Of a stretch of 64,000 nucleotides of DNA, positions 41,897 to 52,314 are shown in pieces. Source of the DNA: Neobacillus cucumis (GTDB taxonomy: Bacteria; Bacillota; Bacilli; Bacillales; Cytobacillaceae); NCBI RefSeq assembly GCF_016908975.1, contig NZ_JAFBEX010000003.1, forward strand, positions 288,465 through 352,464, read 5' to 3'. Each line of letters opens with the position of its first letter. Within the stretch, counting starts at the first letter, position 1. The translations under genes and the position numbers were made by a program. The notes below the pieces were generated by a model. That model was not told the DNA's origin, made no database searches, and saw only the letters and a program-made list of their open reading frames with translations.

Positions 41897-43666
41897 TTAT
41901 TTATTAACATTTAGTGACAAATATAATTCCTTTAATTGCGCCTCGGAAACTTCACCAGGTGCATCGGTTAACAAGCAACTTGCACTTGCTGTTTTTGGAA
42001 ATGCGATGGTATCACGTAAGTTGGTACTGCCGGCAAGCAGCATTACCAAACGGTCAAGACCAATGGCGATTCCACCATGTGGAGGTGTTCCATATTCAAA
42101 GGCATTTAACAGGAAGCCGAACTGCTCTTGCGCTTCTTCTGGAGTAAATCCAAGAACGCTAAACATTTTTTCTTGTATCGAACGTTCGAAAATCCTTAGT
42201 GACCCACCGCCAAGTTCATAGCCATTTAAAACAATGTCATAGGCTTGGGCACGTACCTTTGAAGGGTCTGTATCAAGAAGTTCAAGATCTTCTCTAAATG
42301 GCATAGTAAACGGATGATGTGCCGCATAGTAACGACCTTCTTCTTCAGCGTACTCTAATAACGGCCAGTCCGTTACCCATAGGAAGTTAAACAGGCTAAC
42401 GTCGATTAAACCTAGCTCTTTTCCTAGTTTAAGTCTTAAAGCACCAAGAGCATCTGCCACAACACTCTTTTTATCGGCAACAAATAATAGTAAATCTCCT
42501 TCAGCTGCTTCAAGAGTTGCCTTAATGGCTTGTGCATCCTCTTCAGAGAAGAATTTGGCGATTGGTCCCTTTAAGCCTTCTGCCTCTACCTTTAACCAAG
42601 CAAGCCCTTTTGCACCGTAGACAGCAACAAATTCTGTTAAAGCATCAATATCTTTACGAGAGTATTGATCAGCGGCTCCTTTTACATTAATGGCTTTTAC
42701 CTGACCGCCATTTGCAACAGCTGCAGCAAATACTTTAAAGCCGGAATCTTTTACAATTTCAGAAAGGTCCACTAGTTCTAAACCAAATCGGGTATCTGGT
42801 TTATCTGATCCAAATCGGCTCATCGCTTCTGCATAAGTCATCCGTGGGAAAGGTGTTGAGACTTCTACCCCTTTCACTTCCTTCATCAAACCAGATAACA
42901 TTGTTTCCATCATGGATATAATGTCTTCTTGACTTAAAAAGCTTGTTTCAATATCGACCTGGGTAAATTCTGGCTGACGATCTGCTCGCAGGTCCTCATC
43001 ACGGAAACAGCGGGCAATTTGATAATAACGTTCAACCCCGCCGACCATCAGCAATTGTTTAAATAACTGCGGTGATTGCGGTAAGGCATAGAATTCTCCT
43101 GGATGGACACGGCTTGGCACTAAATAGTCACGTGCTCCCTCCGGTGTACTTTTTGTTAAAATTGGTGTTTCAATATCTAAAAAGCCTTCGCTGTCTAGAT
43201 AGTTTCGAATATGCTTCGTCACTTGGTGGCGCATCTTTAATGTTTCAAACATGACTGGGCGGCGGAAGTCTAGATAACGATATTTTAAGCGAACATCTTC
43301 AGAAGCATCTGTCCGATCCGTAATTTGAAACGGTGGTGTTTTCGCTTCATTGATAATGGTTACTTCTTCAGCTTGAATTTCAATCGTTCCTGTTGAAATG
43401 TTTTCATTGATGGTTCCTTCTTCACGGCTGACAACTGTTCCAACCACATTCAGAACATATTCGTTACGGATAGTTTCTGCTAATTGAAGTGCTTCCTTTG
43501 ATAAATCAGGGTTGAATACGACCTGTACTATTCCGCTACGGTCACGTAAATCAATAAAAATTAAACCGCCAAGGTCACGGCGTCTTTGAACCCAACCCTT
43601 TAATGTTACTTTTTCACCTACTGCTGATTCTGGTACTTCTCCACAAAAATACGATCTGCCAAACAT
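41897..43666 (-). CDS. aspS: Aspartyl-tRNA synthetase
   Basis: Class IIb synthetase, 589 aa, bacterial type with an inserted GAD domain. The anticodon-binding OB fold is at the N-terminus ([32 protein letters not shown]). Class II motif 2 is [26 protein letters not shown]; motif 3 is [16 protein letters not shown] near 540. The start is preceded by AGAGGGGG. It lies 14 bp after hisS and is cotranscribed with it, under the hisS T-box. Confidence 0.97.
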   Translation of the reverse strand: MFGRSYFCGEVPESAVGEKVTLKGWVQRRRDLGGLIFIDLRDRSGIVQVVFNPDLSKEALQLAETIRNEYVLNVVGTVVSREEGTINENISTGTIEIQAEEVTIINEAKTPPFQITDRTDASEDVRLKYRYLDFRRPVMFETLKMRHQVTKHIRNYLDSEGFLDIETPILTKSTPEGARDYLVPSRVHPGEFYALPQSPQLFKQLLMVGGVERYYQIARCFRDEDLRADRQPEFTQVDIETSFLSQEDIISMMETMLSGLMKEVKGVEVSTPFPRMTYAEAMSRFGSDKPDTRFGLELVDLSEIVKDSGFKVFAAAVANGGQVKAINVKGAADQYSRKDIDALTEFVAVYGAKGLAWLKVEAEGLKGPIAKFFSEEDAQAIKATLEAAEGDLLLFVADKKSVVADALGALRLKLGKELGLIDVSLFNFLWVTDWPLLEYAEEEGRYYAAHHPFTMPFREDLELLDTDPSKVRAQAYDIVLNGYELGGGSLRIFERSIQEKMFSVLGFTPEEAQEQFGFLLNAFEYGTPPHGGIAIGLDRLVMLLAGSTNLRDTIAFPKTASASCLLTDAPGEVSEAQLKELYLSLNVNK

Positions 43667-43679
43667 GATTATCCCCCTC

Positions 43680-44951
43680 TTAAGCTTGCAATTCCTGAAA
43701 TTGTTTTATAAATGTGTTTAAGTCTAATTCTACCTGTTCTCCCGAAGCCATATTTTTCACATTAATTTTGTTATTTTTAAGCTCGTCATCCCCAAGGATT
43801 ACTACATACTTAGCCTTTAAACGGTCCGCAGCTTTAAATTGAGCTTTGATTTTGCGGTCCAAGTAATCTCTTTCCGCAGAAAAACCAGCCATACGCAGCT
43901 GCTGCAGGAGTCCAACCGTATAATCTTTTGCATCTTCCCCAAGTGAAGCTAAAAACACATCGATTCCCTGATTGATTTCAAGTTTAATGCCTTCTGCATT
44001 TAGGGCTGCAATAAACCGCTCAATACTTAAGGCAAAGCCGATACCAGGCGTTTCTGGACCGCCGATTTCTTCGGCAAGACCATTATAGCGTCCGCCTCCG
44101 CATAGGGTAGTAATCGCACCAAAGCCTTCTGCATTACTCATAATCTCAAAAGCAGTGTGATTATAATAATCTAAGCCGCGGACTAAGTTGGGATCCACTT
44201 CAAATGGAATATCAAGGAGCGTTAAATACTGCTGTAATTTTTCAAAATAAGCTTTTGAATAATCATTCAAATAAGCCAGAATCGATGGAGCTGTTTTCAT
44301 TAACTCATGGTCACGGTCCTGTTTACAATCCAGGATACGAAGCGGATTTTTCTCCAGACGGTTTTGACAGTCATGACAGAATTCTCCGATCCGTGGTTTG
44401 AAATGATTTACAAGCGCCTCTCGGTGTGCCGTACGGCTTTCTTTATCACCGAGACTATTGATGATGAGCTTTAACTTCTTAAGACCCATTTCTTTATAAA
44501 GATTCATCGCAAGAGAAATAACCTCCGCATCAATGGCTGGGTCATTACTGCCTAATGCCTCCACACCAAATTGAACGAACTGACGGAAGCGCCCTGCCTG
44601 AGGACGTTCATATCGAAACATCGGCCCCATGTAATACAATTTGACAGGCTGGTTAGCTAGTCCAAACATTTTTTTCTCTACAAAGGAGCGAACGACCGCT
44701 GCAGTACCCTCTGGTCTAAGAGTAATACTGCGCTTCCCTCTATCCTCAAAGGTGTACATTTCTTTTTGGACGATGTCGGTACTGTCACCGACTCCTCTTG
44801 AAAAGAGATCGGTATGTTCAAAGATTGGGGTGCGAATCTCTTGATATTGATATTTTTCACAAAGTTCTCTAGCTTTCGCTTCGATGAGTTGCCACTTTTC
44901 AACTTCACCTGGCAGAATGTCTTGCGTGCCTCTCGGGATGCTGATTGACAT
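43680..44951 (-). CDS. hisS: Histidyl-tRNA synthetase
   Basis: Class IIa synthetase, 423 aa from [16 protein letters not shown] (AAAGGAGG 8 nt upstream; a longer reading MLIKEAIY overlaps that site). Motif 1 is around [30 protein letters not shown], motif 2 [23 protein letters not shown], His-specific loops [15 protein letters not shown] and [30 protein letters not shown]. The C-terminal anticodon domain follows. A T-box leader controls the hisS-aspS operon. Confidence 0.97.
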   Translation of the reverse strand: MSISIPRGTQDILPGEVEKWQLIEAKARELCEKYQYQEIRTPIFEHTDLFSRGVGDSTDIVQKEMYTFEDRGKRSITLRPEGTAAVVRSFVEKKMFGLANQPVKLYYMGPMFRYERPQAGRFRQFVQFGVEALGSNDPAIDAEVISLAMNLYKEMGLKKLKLIINSLGDKESRTAHREALVNHFKPRIGEFCHDCQNRLEKNPLRILDCKQDRDHELMKTAPSILAYLNDYSKAYFEKLQQYLTLLDIPFEVDPNLVRGLDYYNHTAFEIMSNAEGFGAITTLCGGGRYNGLAEEIGGPETPGIGFALSIERFIAALNAEGIKLEINQGIDVFLASLGEDAKDYTVGLLQQLRMAGFSAERDYLDRKIKAQFKAADRLKAKYVVILGDDELKNNKINVKNMASGEQVELDLNTFIKQFQELQA

Positions 44952-45042
44952 GTAAATTGCCTCCTTTATTAACATAATGCGTATGTAGATATTATTAAAT
45001 GAACACAGCTACGGGTGCTCATTTGCTTTTTTTTGGAAAAAC

Positions 45043-45345
45043 AAAAAAACTCCCATCCCTTGTAATCATTACAAGGGACGAGAGTTTTAGTCCCGCGGTG
45101 CCACCCTAGTTGAAGAACATGAAAAATGCTCTTCCTCTTAAACAGTTAACGCCTGCTACGTTCATCTCCTACTAAAGCAGCTGCTTTTTCAGAGAGAAGC
45201 CTACGGAGTGTTCTTTCACTAAGGTACATGTAGAAATGCTTTCAGCCTAAGGCATTTCCTCTCTTTACATGGATGATCTTAATTACTGTGCTCCATCAAT
45301 GGTTATTCCGAAATATCTTTTATATTTATATAATAATACGGAGCA
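45043..45345 (-). promoter_or_regulatory. T-box riboswitch leader of hisS-aspS
   Basis: On the minus strand AGGGTGGCACCGCGGGA (T-box/antiterminator) is followed by a terminator CCCTTGTAA-TGA-TTACAAGGG and GGGAGTTTTTTTG. About 230 nt of leader precede it. By analogy it senses uncharged tRNA-His and controls both downstream genes. A likely -10 (TATAAT-like) lies near 45330. Confidence 0.9.
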
Positions 45346-45368
45346 TAGGAGGTAATGTCAAGAGACTT

Positions 45369-45545
45369 TTACGACCTACCTAGATGTTTTTTTAACTTTC
45401 TGACATCGCCCAATGTTAAGCCAAACTCTGACGCCAATTCAACTGAGTTTGAATGCCCCTCTTTTTGAATAGAATCACGGAAATCCACTCCAAAAAAGCG
45501 TCCTTCCATTGACTGGATGTTCATTCCTTTTTCACTTGACCTCAT
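45369..45545 (-). CDS. Small conserved-looking protein upstream of hisS, 58 aa
   Basis: MRSSEKGMNIQSMEGRFFGVDFRDSIQKEGHSNSVELASEFGLTLGDVRKLKKHLGRS. The second half (VELASEFGLTLGDVRKLKKHLGR) looks like a short helix-turn-helix. GAGGTG lies 7 nt before the ATG. A small gene (yrzK) occurs at about this place in B. subtilis, but I cannot confirm identity. It precedes the hisS T-box on the same strand. Confidence 0.65.
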   Translation of the reverse strand: MRSSEKGMNIQSMEGRFFGVDFRDSIQKEGHSNSVELASEFGLTLGDVRKLKKHLGRS

Positions 45546-45917
45546 ATCCCATCACCTCAGTCTTTTTTTCTAGTATTTCCACTAATTGAAAAATATTTGC
45601 ATGTTTTTTTATTTTTCAACTTCTGGAGCTTTTTTTCAAAGAGGTTTGATGGGACGGTCCTCATTTGTTACTATCAAGGTTTCTACAAAATTTCATTAAC
45701 TTTGACATAGTAATTGACATCATTACTATGATGAAAAATAAGTATCTTACAATTAAAAAAGAGGGTCAAAACTTCAGTCATTTGCGGTGCCGTTTTGTGT
45801 ATCAATTTTATTAATCTTATAAACTGGTCGATAAAAAGCTGCTGATTTTCGCATCTATGATCAAGAAGGGCCGCACTTTTCGGTTGGGGGATCAGGTTAA
45901 GAATGGGAGCTGATAAT

Positions 45918-46102
45918 TAGACGGAAAAATTCCGCTTAAGTTAGTAATTATTATTAAAAAAAGCTTAAATAGGCGGAGAAATTCCGCCTATTGACTTGAA
46001 AAATTCGAAAATGAGGGATTTTGCTTGGCATAGACGGAAAATCTCCGCTTATATCCCCCGAAATGAGCTCCATTTTCCAACTAACCGGAAAATCTCCGCT
46101 TA
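45918..46102. repeat. Four copies of a 21-bp near-palindromic motif
   Basis: TAGACGGAAAAATTCCGCTT, TAGGCGGAGAAATTCCGCCT, TAGACGGAAAATCTCCGCTT and TAACCGGAAAATCTCCGCTT (each plus A) begin at 45918, 45970, 46031 and 46082, spaced 52, 61 and 51 bp. Each can form a short hairpin (GGCGG / CCGCC). The surrounding gap (45546-46423) has no supported gene. Confidence 0.65.
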
Positions 46103-46253
46103 TTTTACTTTTGCAAGTTACTTGATTAAGGACAAGACATCTTATTTTAAAAGGAAATGAGGTTTATCTCCCTCATCTTGATGCATTACGGTGACCCCTA
46201 TCACAAGTAAGTGAGGTTATATATAAATAAGGTTTTTGTAATTTCTAATAAAG

Positions 46254-46335
46254 AAACTCGCCAATTATGATCTGCCCCTAAATGTTAGACATCATTCTAA
46301 CATTTACGGGGCAGATCATTACTATGACGAGTTTT
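46254..46335. terminator. Long inverted repeat between small gene and dtd
   Basis: Arms AAACTCG..ATGATCTGCCCC.AAATGTTAGA and TCTAACATTTACGGGGCAGATCAT..CGAGTTT pair over more than 30 bp with a 6-nt loop and two small bulges. A T run follows on the plus strand. It lies about 90 bp past the dtd stop and may terminate the relA-dtd operon or be a MITE-like remnant. Confidence 0.6.
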
Positions 46336-46423
46336 ACTTTTTTTGTATACCCATATCATTTCGGCACGTATTTTAAGAAAAGCACCTCAAAACGGAACCC
46401 TTTGGCACGGATGCCAAGGCTTC

Positions 46424-46864
46424 TTATTTGCTTTCTAAGATTAACGTGACTGGACCATCATTGACTAATTCTACGTCCATCATGGCACCAAACACGCCTG
46501 TTTCAACGGTAATTCCCTTATCGCGAAGCATCTGGTTAAAGGCTTCATACAATACCACTGCCTGTTCAGGTCTTGCCGCTTCCATAAAGTTAGGTCTGCG
46601 GCCTTTCCGGCAGTCCCCATAGAGCGTGAATTGGGATACAGAAAGGATTTCCCCACCTACATCGATCAATGAAAGATTCATTTTCCCATCATGATCATCA
46701 AAAACGCGTAAATTAGCGATTTTATCTGCTAAATAGGCCGCATCCTCTTCCTTATCTTCATGTGTTACCCCAACCAGCAAAACAAAGCCATGCTTAATCT
46801 GTCCAGTAATTTCACTATCGACGGTTACCTTGGCTGCTTTGCTGCGTTGAACTACTATTTTCAT
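46424..46864 (-). CDS. dtd: D-aminoacyl-tRNA deacylase
   Basis: This 146-aa enzyme removes D-amino acids (and Gly from tRNA-Ala) from tRNA. It has [23 protein letters not shown], the catalytic [19 protein letters not shown] (SQFTLY motif) and the cross-subunit [11 protein letters not shown], where bacterial DTD normally has the GP motif (GPVT, seen). Length as expected. It follows relA by 12 bp, the usual order. Confidence 0.95.
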   Translation of the reverse strand: MKIVVQRSKAAKVTVDSEITGQIKHGFVLLVGVTHEDKEEDAAYLADKIANLRVFDDHDGKMNLSLIDVGGEILSVSQFTLYGDCRKGRRPNFMEAARPEQAVVLYEAFNQMLRDKGITVETGVFGAMMDVELVNDGPVTLILESK

Positions 46865-46876
46865 TGCTAGAACTCC

Positions 46877-49072
46877 TTAATTCATCATCCGGCGTACTGA
46901 ATAAATATCTGGGATTTGTTTAATGCGCTCGACAACCTTTTGCAGATGATTCACATTATGAATGGCAATCGACATATTAATTGTCGCCATTTTATTCCGA
47001 TCCGATTTACCAGAAACCGCCGATATATTTGTTTTTGTTTCCCCAACCGCTTGCAGAACCTCATTGAGCAGTCCCTGACGGTCATAACCGTTGATTTCGA
47101 TATCCACGTTATATTCCTTCCGATCGTTTAAGGACGATTCCCACTCAACCGGAATTAATCTGGATTGAGCGTCATTGGAATCAATATTCGGGCAATCGGA
47201 ACGATGGACAGAAACACCGCGACCTTTCGTTATAAAACCAACGATTTCATCACCTGGAACTGGATTACAGCATTTAGACAAACGGATTAATAAATTATCA
47301 ATCCCTTGAACACGTACACCAGATTCGCGCTTTTTCGTGGATGGAAAAGCCTTTAAATCGGTAATAGCGTTGGCAATGGTTGCAGATTGCTCCATATCCC
47401 GCTTTTTACGCCACTTCTCCGTTAAGCGGTTGGCCACCTGCAAAGCGGTAACGCCGTTATAGCCGACAGCTGCATACATATCTTCTTCATTCATAAAATT
47501 AAACTTTTCCGCGACTTTTTTCAGATTATCTGAAGTTAAGATTTCCTTAATATCGAATTCCATATTACGGATTTCTTTTTCAACCAGTTCTTTTCCTTTA
47601 ATCACATTTTCGTCACGGCGCTGCTTCTTAAAGAACGCACGAATCTTGTTTTTAGCTTGAGATGTTTGGGCTAGCTTCAGCCAATCCTGACTTGGACCAT
47701 ACGAATGTTTGGACGTAAGGATTTCAATAATATCACCGGTCTTAAGTTTATAATCTAGCGTCACCATCTTGCCGTTTACTTTAGCACCAATCGTCTTATT
47801 GCCAATTTCAGAGTGAATCCGATAGGCAAAATCGATAGGAACAGAACCAGACGGCAATTCGATTACATCACCCTTTGGTGTAAAAATAAATACCATATCC
47901 GAAAACAAATCAATTTTAAGTGACTCCATAAACTCTTCAGCATTTGCTGTATCATTCTGGAACTCAAGAATTTCCCTAAACCAAGTAAGCTTTTGTTCGA
48001 AGGTGGTGCTGTCGCTGATCGCTTTTCCTTCTTTATATGCCCAGTGGGCGGCAACCCCGAATTCGGCAATCCGGTGCATCTCATACGTCCGAATTTGTAC
48101 TTCAAGTGGGTCACCTTTTGGACCAATCACTGTTGTATGCAAGGATTGATACATATTCGGCTTTGGCATCGCTATATAGTCTTTAAAACGACCTGGCATT
48201 GGCTTCCAGCAAGTGTGGATAATCCCAAGGACTGCATAGCAATCTTTAATACTATTCACAACAATTCGGACTGCAAGCAAATCATAAATTTCACTAAATT
48301 GCTTATTTTGCAGTGCCATTTTTCGATAGATGCTGTAAATATGCTTTGGACGTCCAGACAGCTCAGCTTTTATCGATACTTCACTTAAGCGGCTCTTCAC
48401 TTCATCTACGACATCATCCAAATATTGCTCACGTTCCGCCCGTTTCTTTTTCATTAAGTTTACAATCCGATAATACTGCTGAGGATTTAAATATCTTAAT
48501 GCGGTATCTTCCAACTCCCATTTAATCTTAGAAATACCCAGACGATGAGCTAAAGGTGCAAAAATTTCAAGTGTCTCATTGGAAATCCGACGCTGTTTCT
48601 CAACAGGAAGATGTTTAAGTGTCCGCATATTATGCAAGCGATCAGCAAGCTTAATAAGGATAACGCGGATATCCTGTGCCATCGCCACAAACATTTTCCG
48701 GTGATTCTCCGCCTGCTGCTCCTCATGAGACTTGTATTTAATTTTCCCTAACTTTGTAACTCCATCAACAAGCATTGCCACTTCGCCGTTAAAAGCCTCA
48801 GCAATATCCCCTAAGGTGACATTGGTGTCTTCAACAACGTCATGGAGAAAACCAGAGGCTACCGTCGCCGGGTCCATTTCAAGGTCTGCTAAGATACCTG
48901 CGACCTGAATTGGATGAATAATATATGGCTCCCCCGATTTTCTATATTGTTCACGATGGGCATGTTTGGCATACTCATACGCCTTTCTGACTAGTTCTAC
49001 ATGCTCATCATTTAAATACTTTCTAGTCTTGTCGATGACTTGGTCGGCCGTTAACACTTGATCGTTCGCCAT
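46877..49072 (-). CDS. relA: Bifunctional (p)ppGpp synthetase/hydrolase RelA
   Basis: 731 aa. HD hydrolase: YIIHPIQVAGILADLEMDPATVASGFLHDVVEDT. Synthetase: DYIAMPKPNMYQSLHTTVIGPKGDPLEVQIRT with acidic catalytic site. TGS near 390-450 (DMVFIFTPKGDVIELPSGSVPIDFAYRIHSEIG), helical/zinc-finger region with CCNPVPGDEIVGFITKGRGVSVHRSDCPN, and a C-terminal ACT domain. It sets the stringent response alarmone level. GGTGATTTC precedes the ATG. Operon relA-dtd. Confidence 0.96.
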   Translation of the reverse strand: MANDQVLTADQVIDKTRKYLNDEHVELVRKAYEYAKHAHREQYRKSGEPYIIHPIQVAGILADLEMDPATVASGFLHDVVEDTNVTLGDIAEAFNGEVAMLVDGVTKLGKIKYKSHEEQQAENHRKMFVAMAQDIRVILIKLADRLHNMRTLKHLPVEKQRRISNETLEIFAPLAHRLGISKIKWELEDTALRYLNPQQYYRIVNLMKKKRAEREQYLDDVVDEVKSRLSEVSIKAELSGRPKHIYSIYRKMALQNKQFSEIYDLLAVRIVVNSIKDCYAVLGIIHTCWKPMPGRFKDYIAMPKPNMYQSLHTTVIGPKGDPLEVQIRTYEMHRIAEFGVAAHWAYKEGKAISDSTTFEQKLTWFREILEFQNDTANAEEFMESLKIDLFSDMVFIFTPKGDVIELPSGSVPIDFAYRIHSEIGNKTIGAKVNGKMVTLDYKLKTGDIIEILTSKHSYGPSQDWLKLAQTSQAKNKIRAFFKKQRRDENVIKGKELVEKEIRNMEFDIKEILTSDNLKKVAEKFNFMNEEDMYAAVGYNGVTALQVANRLTEKWRKKRDMEQSATIANAITDLKAFPSTKKRESGVRVQGIDNLLIRLSKCCNPVPGDEIVGFITKGRGVSVHRSDCPNIDSNDAQSRLIPVEWESSLNDRKEYNVDIEINGYDRQGLLNEVLQAVGETKTNISAVSGKSDRNKMATINMSIAIHNVNHLQKVVERIKQIPDIYSVRRMMN

Positions 49073-49310
49073 GAAATCACCTTTATTTTCATCTCAATTT
49101 TTATATTATTAACATTTATTCGTCACATTGTATAAGAACAAATCACGAACAAATAGATTATATTTTAAAAAAATCGTTCCTAAATTAGAATGATTGTTAC
49201 TATTATCGAAAAAAAATACGAAGTTGTAAAGAGATTAAACATTTTTTTTACAAAATAACGATATTTCTGTCTCTTTACCACTTAACCTCTATGTTTTTTA
49301 GATTATATAA

Positions 49311-49338
49311 AGAGAGCACTCCATAGTTGAGTGCCCTC
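49311..49338 (-). terminator. Probable terminator of apt
   Basis: Minus-strand GAGGGCACTC / GAGTGCTCTC stem with 8-nt loop, then TTTATATAA. The T run is weak. Confidence 0.6.
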
Positions 49339-49347
49339 ATGCTCTTC

Positions 49348-49860
49348 TTAATAATGCAATAATGTAAGAACATCGTAGCCGTCTAATTTATTGCGACCTT
49401 CTAAATAGCTTAATTCCACTAAGAAAGCAATTCCTGCAACCACTCCACCAAGCTGTTCAACTAATTGAATGGTAGCCTCAATGGTTCCGCCAGTTGCTAA
49501 CAGGTCATCTGTGATTAATACACGCTGACCAGGTTGAATCGCATCTTTGTGAATCGTCAGTACATCTTTACCATATTCCAAACCATAGCTGACCTTAATT
49601 GTTTCTCGAGGCAGCTTACCTTCTTTACGGACTGGTGCAAAACCCACTCCTAAAGAATAAGCTACAGGGCAGCCAATGATGAAGCCGCGTGCTTCCGGTC
49701 CAACAATGATATCTATTTTTTTATCTTTTGCGTAGGCAACAATTTGGTCGGTTGCATATTTATAGGCTTCCCCATTATTCATTAACGGAGAAATATCTTT
49801 AAATTTAATCCCTGGTTTTGGCCAGTCCGGTACGATTGTAATATATTCTTTTAAATCCAT
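49348..49860 (-). CDS. apt: Adenine phosphoribosyltransferase
   Basis: It salvages adenine to AMP with PRPP. 170 aa; PRPP-binding [33 protein letters not shown] at the N-terminus and [31 protein letters not shown]. Start overlaps the recJ stop by 10 bp (coupled translation), the usual recJ-apt pair before relA. Confidence 0.96.
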   Translation of the reverse strand: MDLKEYITIVPDWPKPGIKFKDISPLMNNGEAYKYATDQIVAYAKDKKIDIIVGPEARGFIIGCPVAYSLGVGFAPVRKEGKLPRETIKVSYGLEYGKDVLTIHKDAIQPGQRVLITDDLLATGGTIEATIQLVEQLGGVVAGIAFLVELSYLEGRNKLDGYDVLTLLHY

Positions 49861-52226
49861 GCTTTAATTGCCTCCTCAGATTCAACTGATTCTTGTATGA
49901 CTTGATCGAACCAGCCTTTTAATTCTTGAAAAGAGGAAAACAATAATTCTCTTTCAAGAGCAAACTGGGCCTGTTTTGTTTGATAAGTGTGGGAATCAGT
50001 TAGGTCACGCTTTGGCGCGCCAGTATTTAAAGTAATAAATCCATTGTTTATTGTAACAAAATCCAGTTCAGAAAACACCTTTGACATAAACTTTATCGTT
50101 TCCTGTGACCAGCCGCGGTGATTAGCAATAGTTTCACCATGACGGTTCAAATCGATTGGTCCCTTTTTTAACAAAAATGCATAGAACCATTTAAAATGAT
50201 CACGGGTTGGAAAGGTGGAAAAATAGTCACTTGCTTCTTTATAAAAATACGTATAAATCCTTGCTGGCTTTTTCCCTGCTAATAAAGCTTGAAGATAATC
50301 TTTTGATGGCGGAAAATCAATTAAAGCAATATTGGCAGATGCCCCATCGAACGCTTTGGCTGCTTCTATATCTTGTATGAAGATGACCTCCGAACGCAGT
50401 TCAGGGTTCATTTTTTCAAGGAATTCTTTATTAAAAATAATAATTTTCCTGTTTTCACTCGGTACAGTTTTTTGCACATGATGAGCTTTTCTTTGCCCGC
50501 GAAAATCAAATAACTGCCAGGAATGGACCGCTAAATCGTGAATGAAAATTTGTGGCTTACGAATATTATTCCATTCATTAATCGATAATTCTCCTATTAA
50601 TGAAATTTTTGAAGCTGGAGAAATATGATCAACGAGTGCCCCTAAACCAAAACCTACTCCGTCAAGGGCTGCGCCATCTTCATTCACCAAAACCTTAAGA
50701 TGATTTTGGTCACTGCCAATCTTTTTCATACTTGTGATCGCCACTTGATCGATTAACACTTTCGGCTTCGGGTTGTCCATGCCAAAAGGAGCAAGCAAAC
50801 GGAGTTCATCTAAGGTTGATAAGCTAATATCTTCGAGAAGTACTTCCTCATCGAGCTGGGTGATGGGAATTAAGTCTTCGTTTGTTAGCTGTTCGTCAGC
50901 TAGAATATTTAGACGCTGACGAAGCTCAGCTACGTCATCAAGCTTTAAAGTCATCCCCGCTGCCATTGGATGTCCGCCAAAATGCGGCAGAAGTTCTCTG
51001 CAAGTGGATAAATTTTTGAATAAGTCATAGCCGGTAATACTTCTGGCCGAACCTTTTGCGACCCCTTTTACCGGGTCAAAATTCAGCACTATCGTCGGCC
51101 GATAAAATCTTTCTACAAGTCTTGAGGCCACAATACCGATTACACCTGCATTCCAGCCTTCTCTACCTATGACAAGAACTTTATTGGTATCGATGGGGAA
51201 GTTTTTTTCGACTTCCTCGATGGCTTCAGCGGTAATGGTATTGACAATCTCCTGCCTAGTTTTATTTAGGTTATCCATTTCCATAGCTAAACTTTGAGCT
51301 TCATCCGGATCATCAGTCAGTAGTAACTGGACGGCTAAATCCGCATCCTCTAATCTTCCGACCGCATTAATTCTAGGGGCTAAGGTAAAACCTATCGTCT
51401 CTTCATTAATGGAGGCGAGGTCTACACCTGCCACTTTTAAAATGGCTCTTAGACCTATATTTTTTGTTAATCTTATTTTTTCCAAGCCTTTTTTCGCTAT
51501 GATGCGATTTTCGCCTTTTAAAGATACTAAGTCAGCAATCGTACCAATTACAGCAATTTCTAATAAATGCTCGGGAACTCTGCCGTATAAAGCATGGGCA
51601 AGTTTAAACGCCACACCAACTCCTGCTAATTCACGGAACGGATAAGTGCTATCTGGATGCTTAGGATGAATAATCGCCAACGCTTCCGGTAATACAGGTC
51701 CTGGTTCATGGTGGTCCGTAATAATTAAATCCAGTCCAAGCTCTTTGGCAACTCCTGCTTCATGAACTGCAGCTATACCGGTATCGATTGTAATAATTAA
51801 TTTGATCCCATTTCTTTCCGCTTCTCGGAATGCTGGTTCATTTGGTCCATATCCTTCTGTAAAACGATTTGGGATGTAAAATTGAACATTTGCTCCTAAA
51901 TCGCGAAGGGTCATCATTAACAAGGTGGTGCTGCTAACACCGTCAGCATCATAATCACCAAAAATCAGGATTGGTTCCTGTTTTTCAATGGCTGCACGAA
52001 TTCGATTTACCGCCGTATCCATCCCTTTTAGGGAGAATGGGTCATGAAATTCATCTTTACCAAATAAAAAATACCGAGCAGAATCTACGGTATTAAGTCC
52101 ACGGTTTACAAGTAGCGTTGCAGTAAGAGGTGTTATCTTCAATTCATTGACAAGCATTTGAGTGAGATTTTGATCAGGATTGCGAACAATCCATTTTGTT
52201 TTTGATTTTAACATTAGTACGTTCAC
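49851..52226 (-). CDS. recJ: Single-strand-specific exonuclease RecJ
   Basis: 791 aa, 5'-3' ssDNA exonuclease of recombination and mismatch repair. DHH core: [75 protein letters not shown]1 domain with [12 protein letters not shown]; then an OB domain and the Firmicutes C-terminal extension (about 570-791). The start codon region has a GGGGTG site. Gene order secDF-recJ-apt-relA fits Bacillus, without the small genes that separate recJ from secDF in B. subtilis. Confidence 0.95.
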   Translation of the reverse strand: MNVLMLKSKTKWIVRNPDQNLTQMLVNELKITPLTATLLVNRGLNTVDSARYFLFGKDEFHDPFSLKGMDTAVNRIRAAIEKQEPILIFGDYDADGVSSTTLLMMTLRDLGANVQFYIPNRFTEGYGPNEPAFREAERNGIKLIITIDTGIAAVHEAGVAKELGLDLIITDHHEPGPVLPEALAIIHPKHPDSTYPFRELAGVGVAFKLAHALYGRVPEHLLEIAVIGTIADLVSLKGENRIIAKKGLEKIRLTKNIGLRAILKVAGVDLASINEETIGFTLAPRINAVGRLEDADLAVQLLLTDDPDEAQSLAMEMDNLNKTRQEIVNTITAEAIEEVEKNFPIDTNKVLVIGREGWNAGVIGIVASRLVERFYRPTIVLNFDPVKGVAKGSARSITGYDLFKNLSTCRELLPHFGGHPMAAGMTLKLDDVAELRQRLNILADEQLTNEDLIPITQLDEEVLLEDISLSTLDELRLLAPFGMDNPKPKVLIDQVAITSMKKIGSDQNHLKVLVNEDGAALDGVGFGLGALVDHISPASKISLIGELSINEWNNIRKPQIFIHDLAVHSWQLFDFRGQRKAHHVQKTVPSENRKIIIFNKEFLEKMNPELRSEVIFIQDIEAAKAFDGASANIALIDFPPSKDYLQALLAGKKPARIYTYFYKEASDYFSTFPTRDHFKWFYAFLLKKGPIDLNRHGETIANHRGWSQETIKFMSKVFSELDFVTINNGFITLNTGAPKRDLTDSHTYQTKQAQFALERELLFSSFQELKGWFDQVIQESVESEEAIKAWI

Positions 52227-52276
52227 CCCTCAGACTTTCTAATTATACAGGAGCAAACCGAAGCTTTCAATTAAAA

Positions 52277-52307
52277 GAAAAAACTGCAAAATGATTGCAG
52301 TTTTTTC
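52277..52307 (-). terminator. Terminator of secDF
   Basis: GAAAAAACTGCAA / TTGCAGTTTTTTC, 13-bp stem, T run on the minus strand, between secDF and recJ. Confidence 0.88.
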
Positions 52308-52314
52308 ACCTTTA

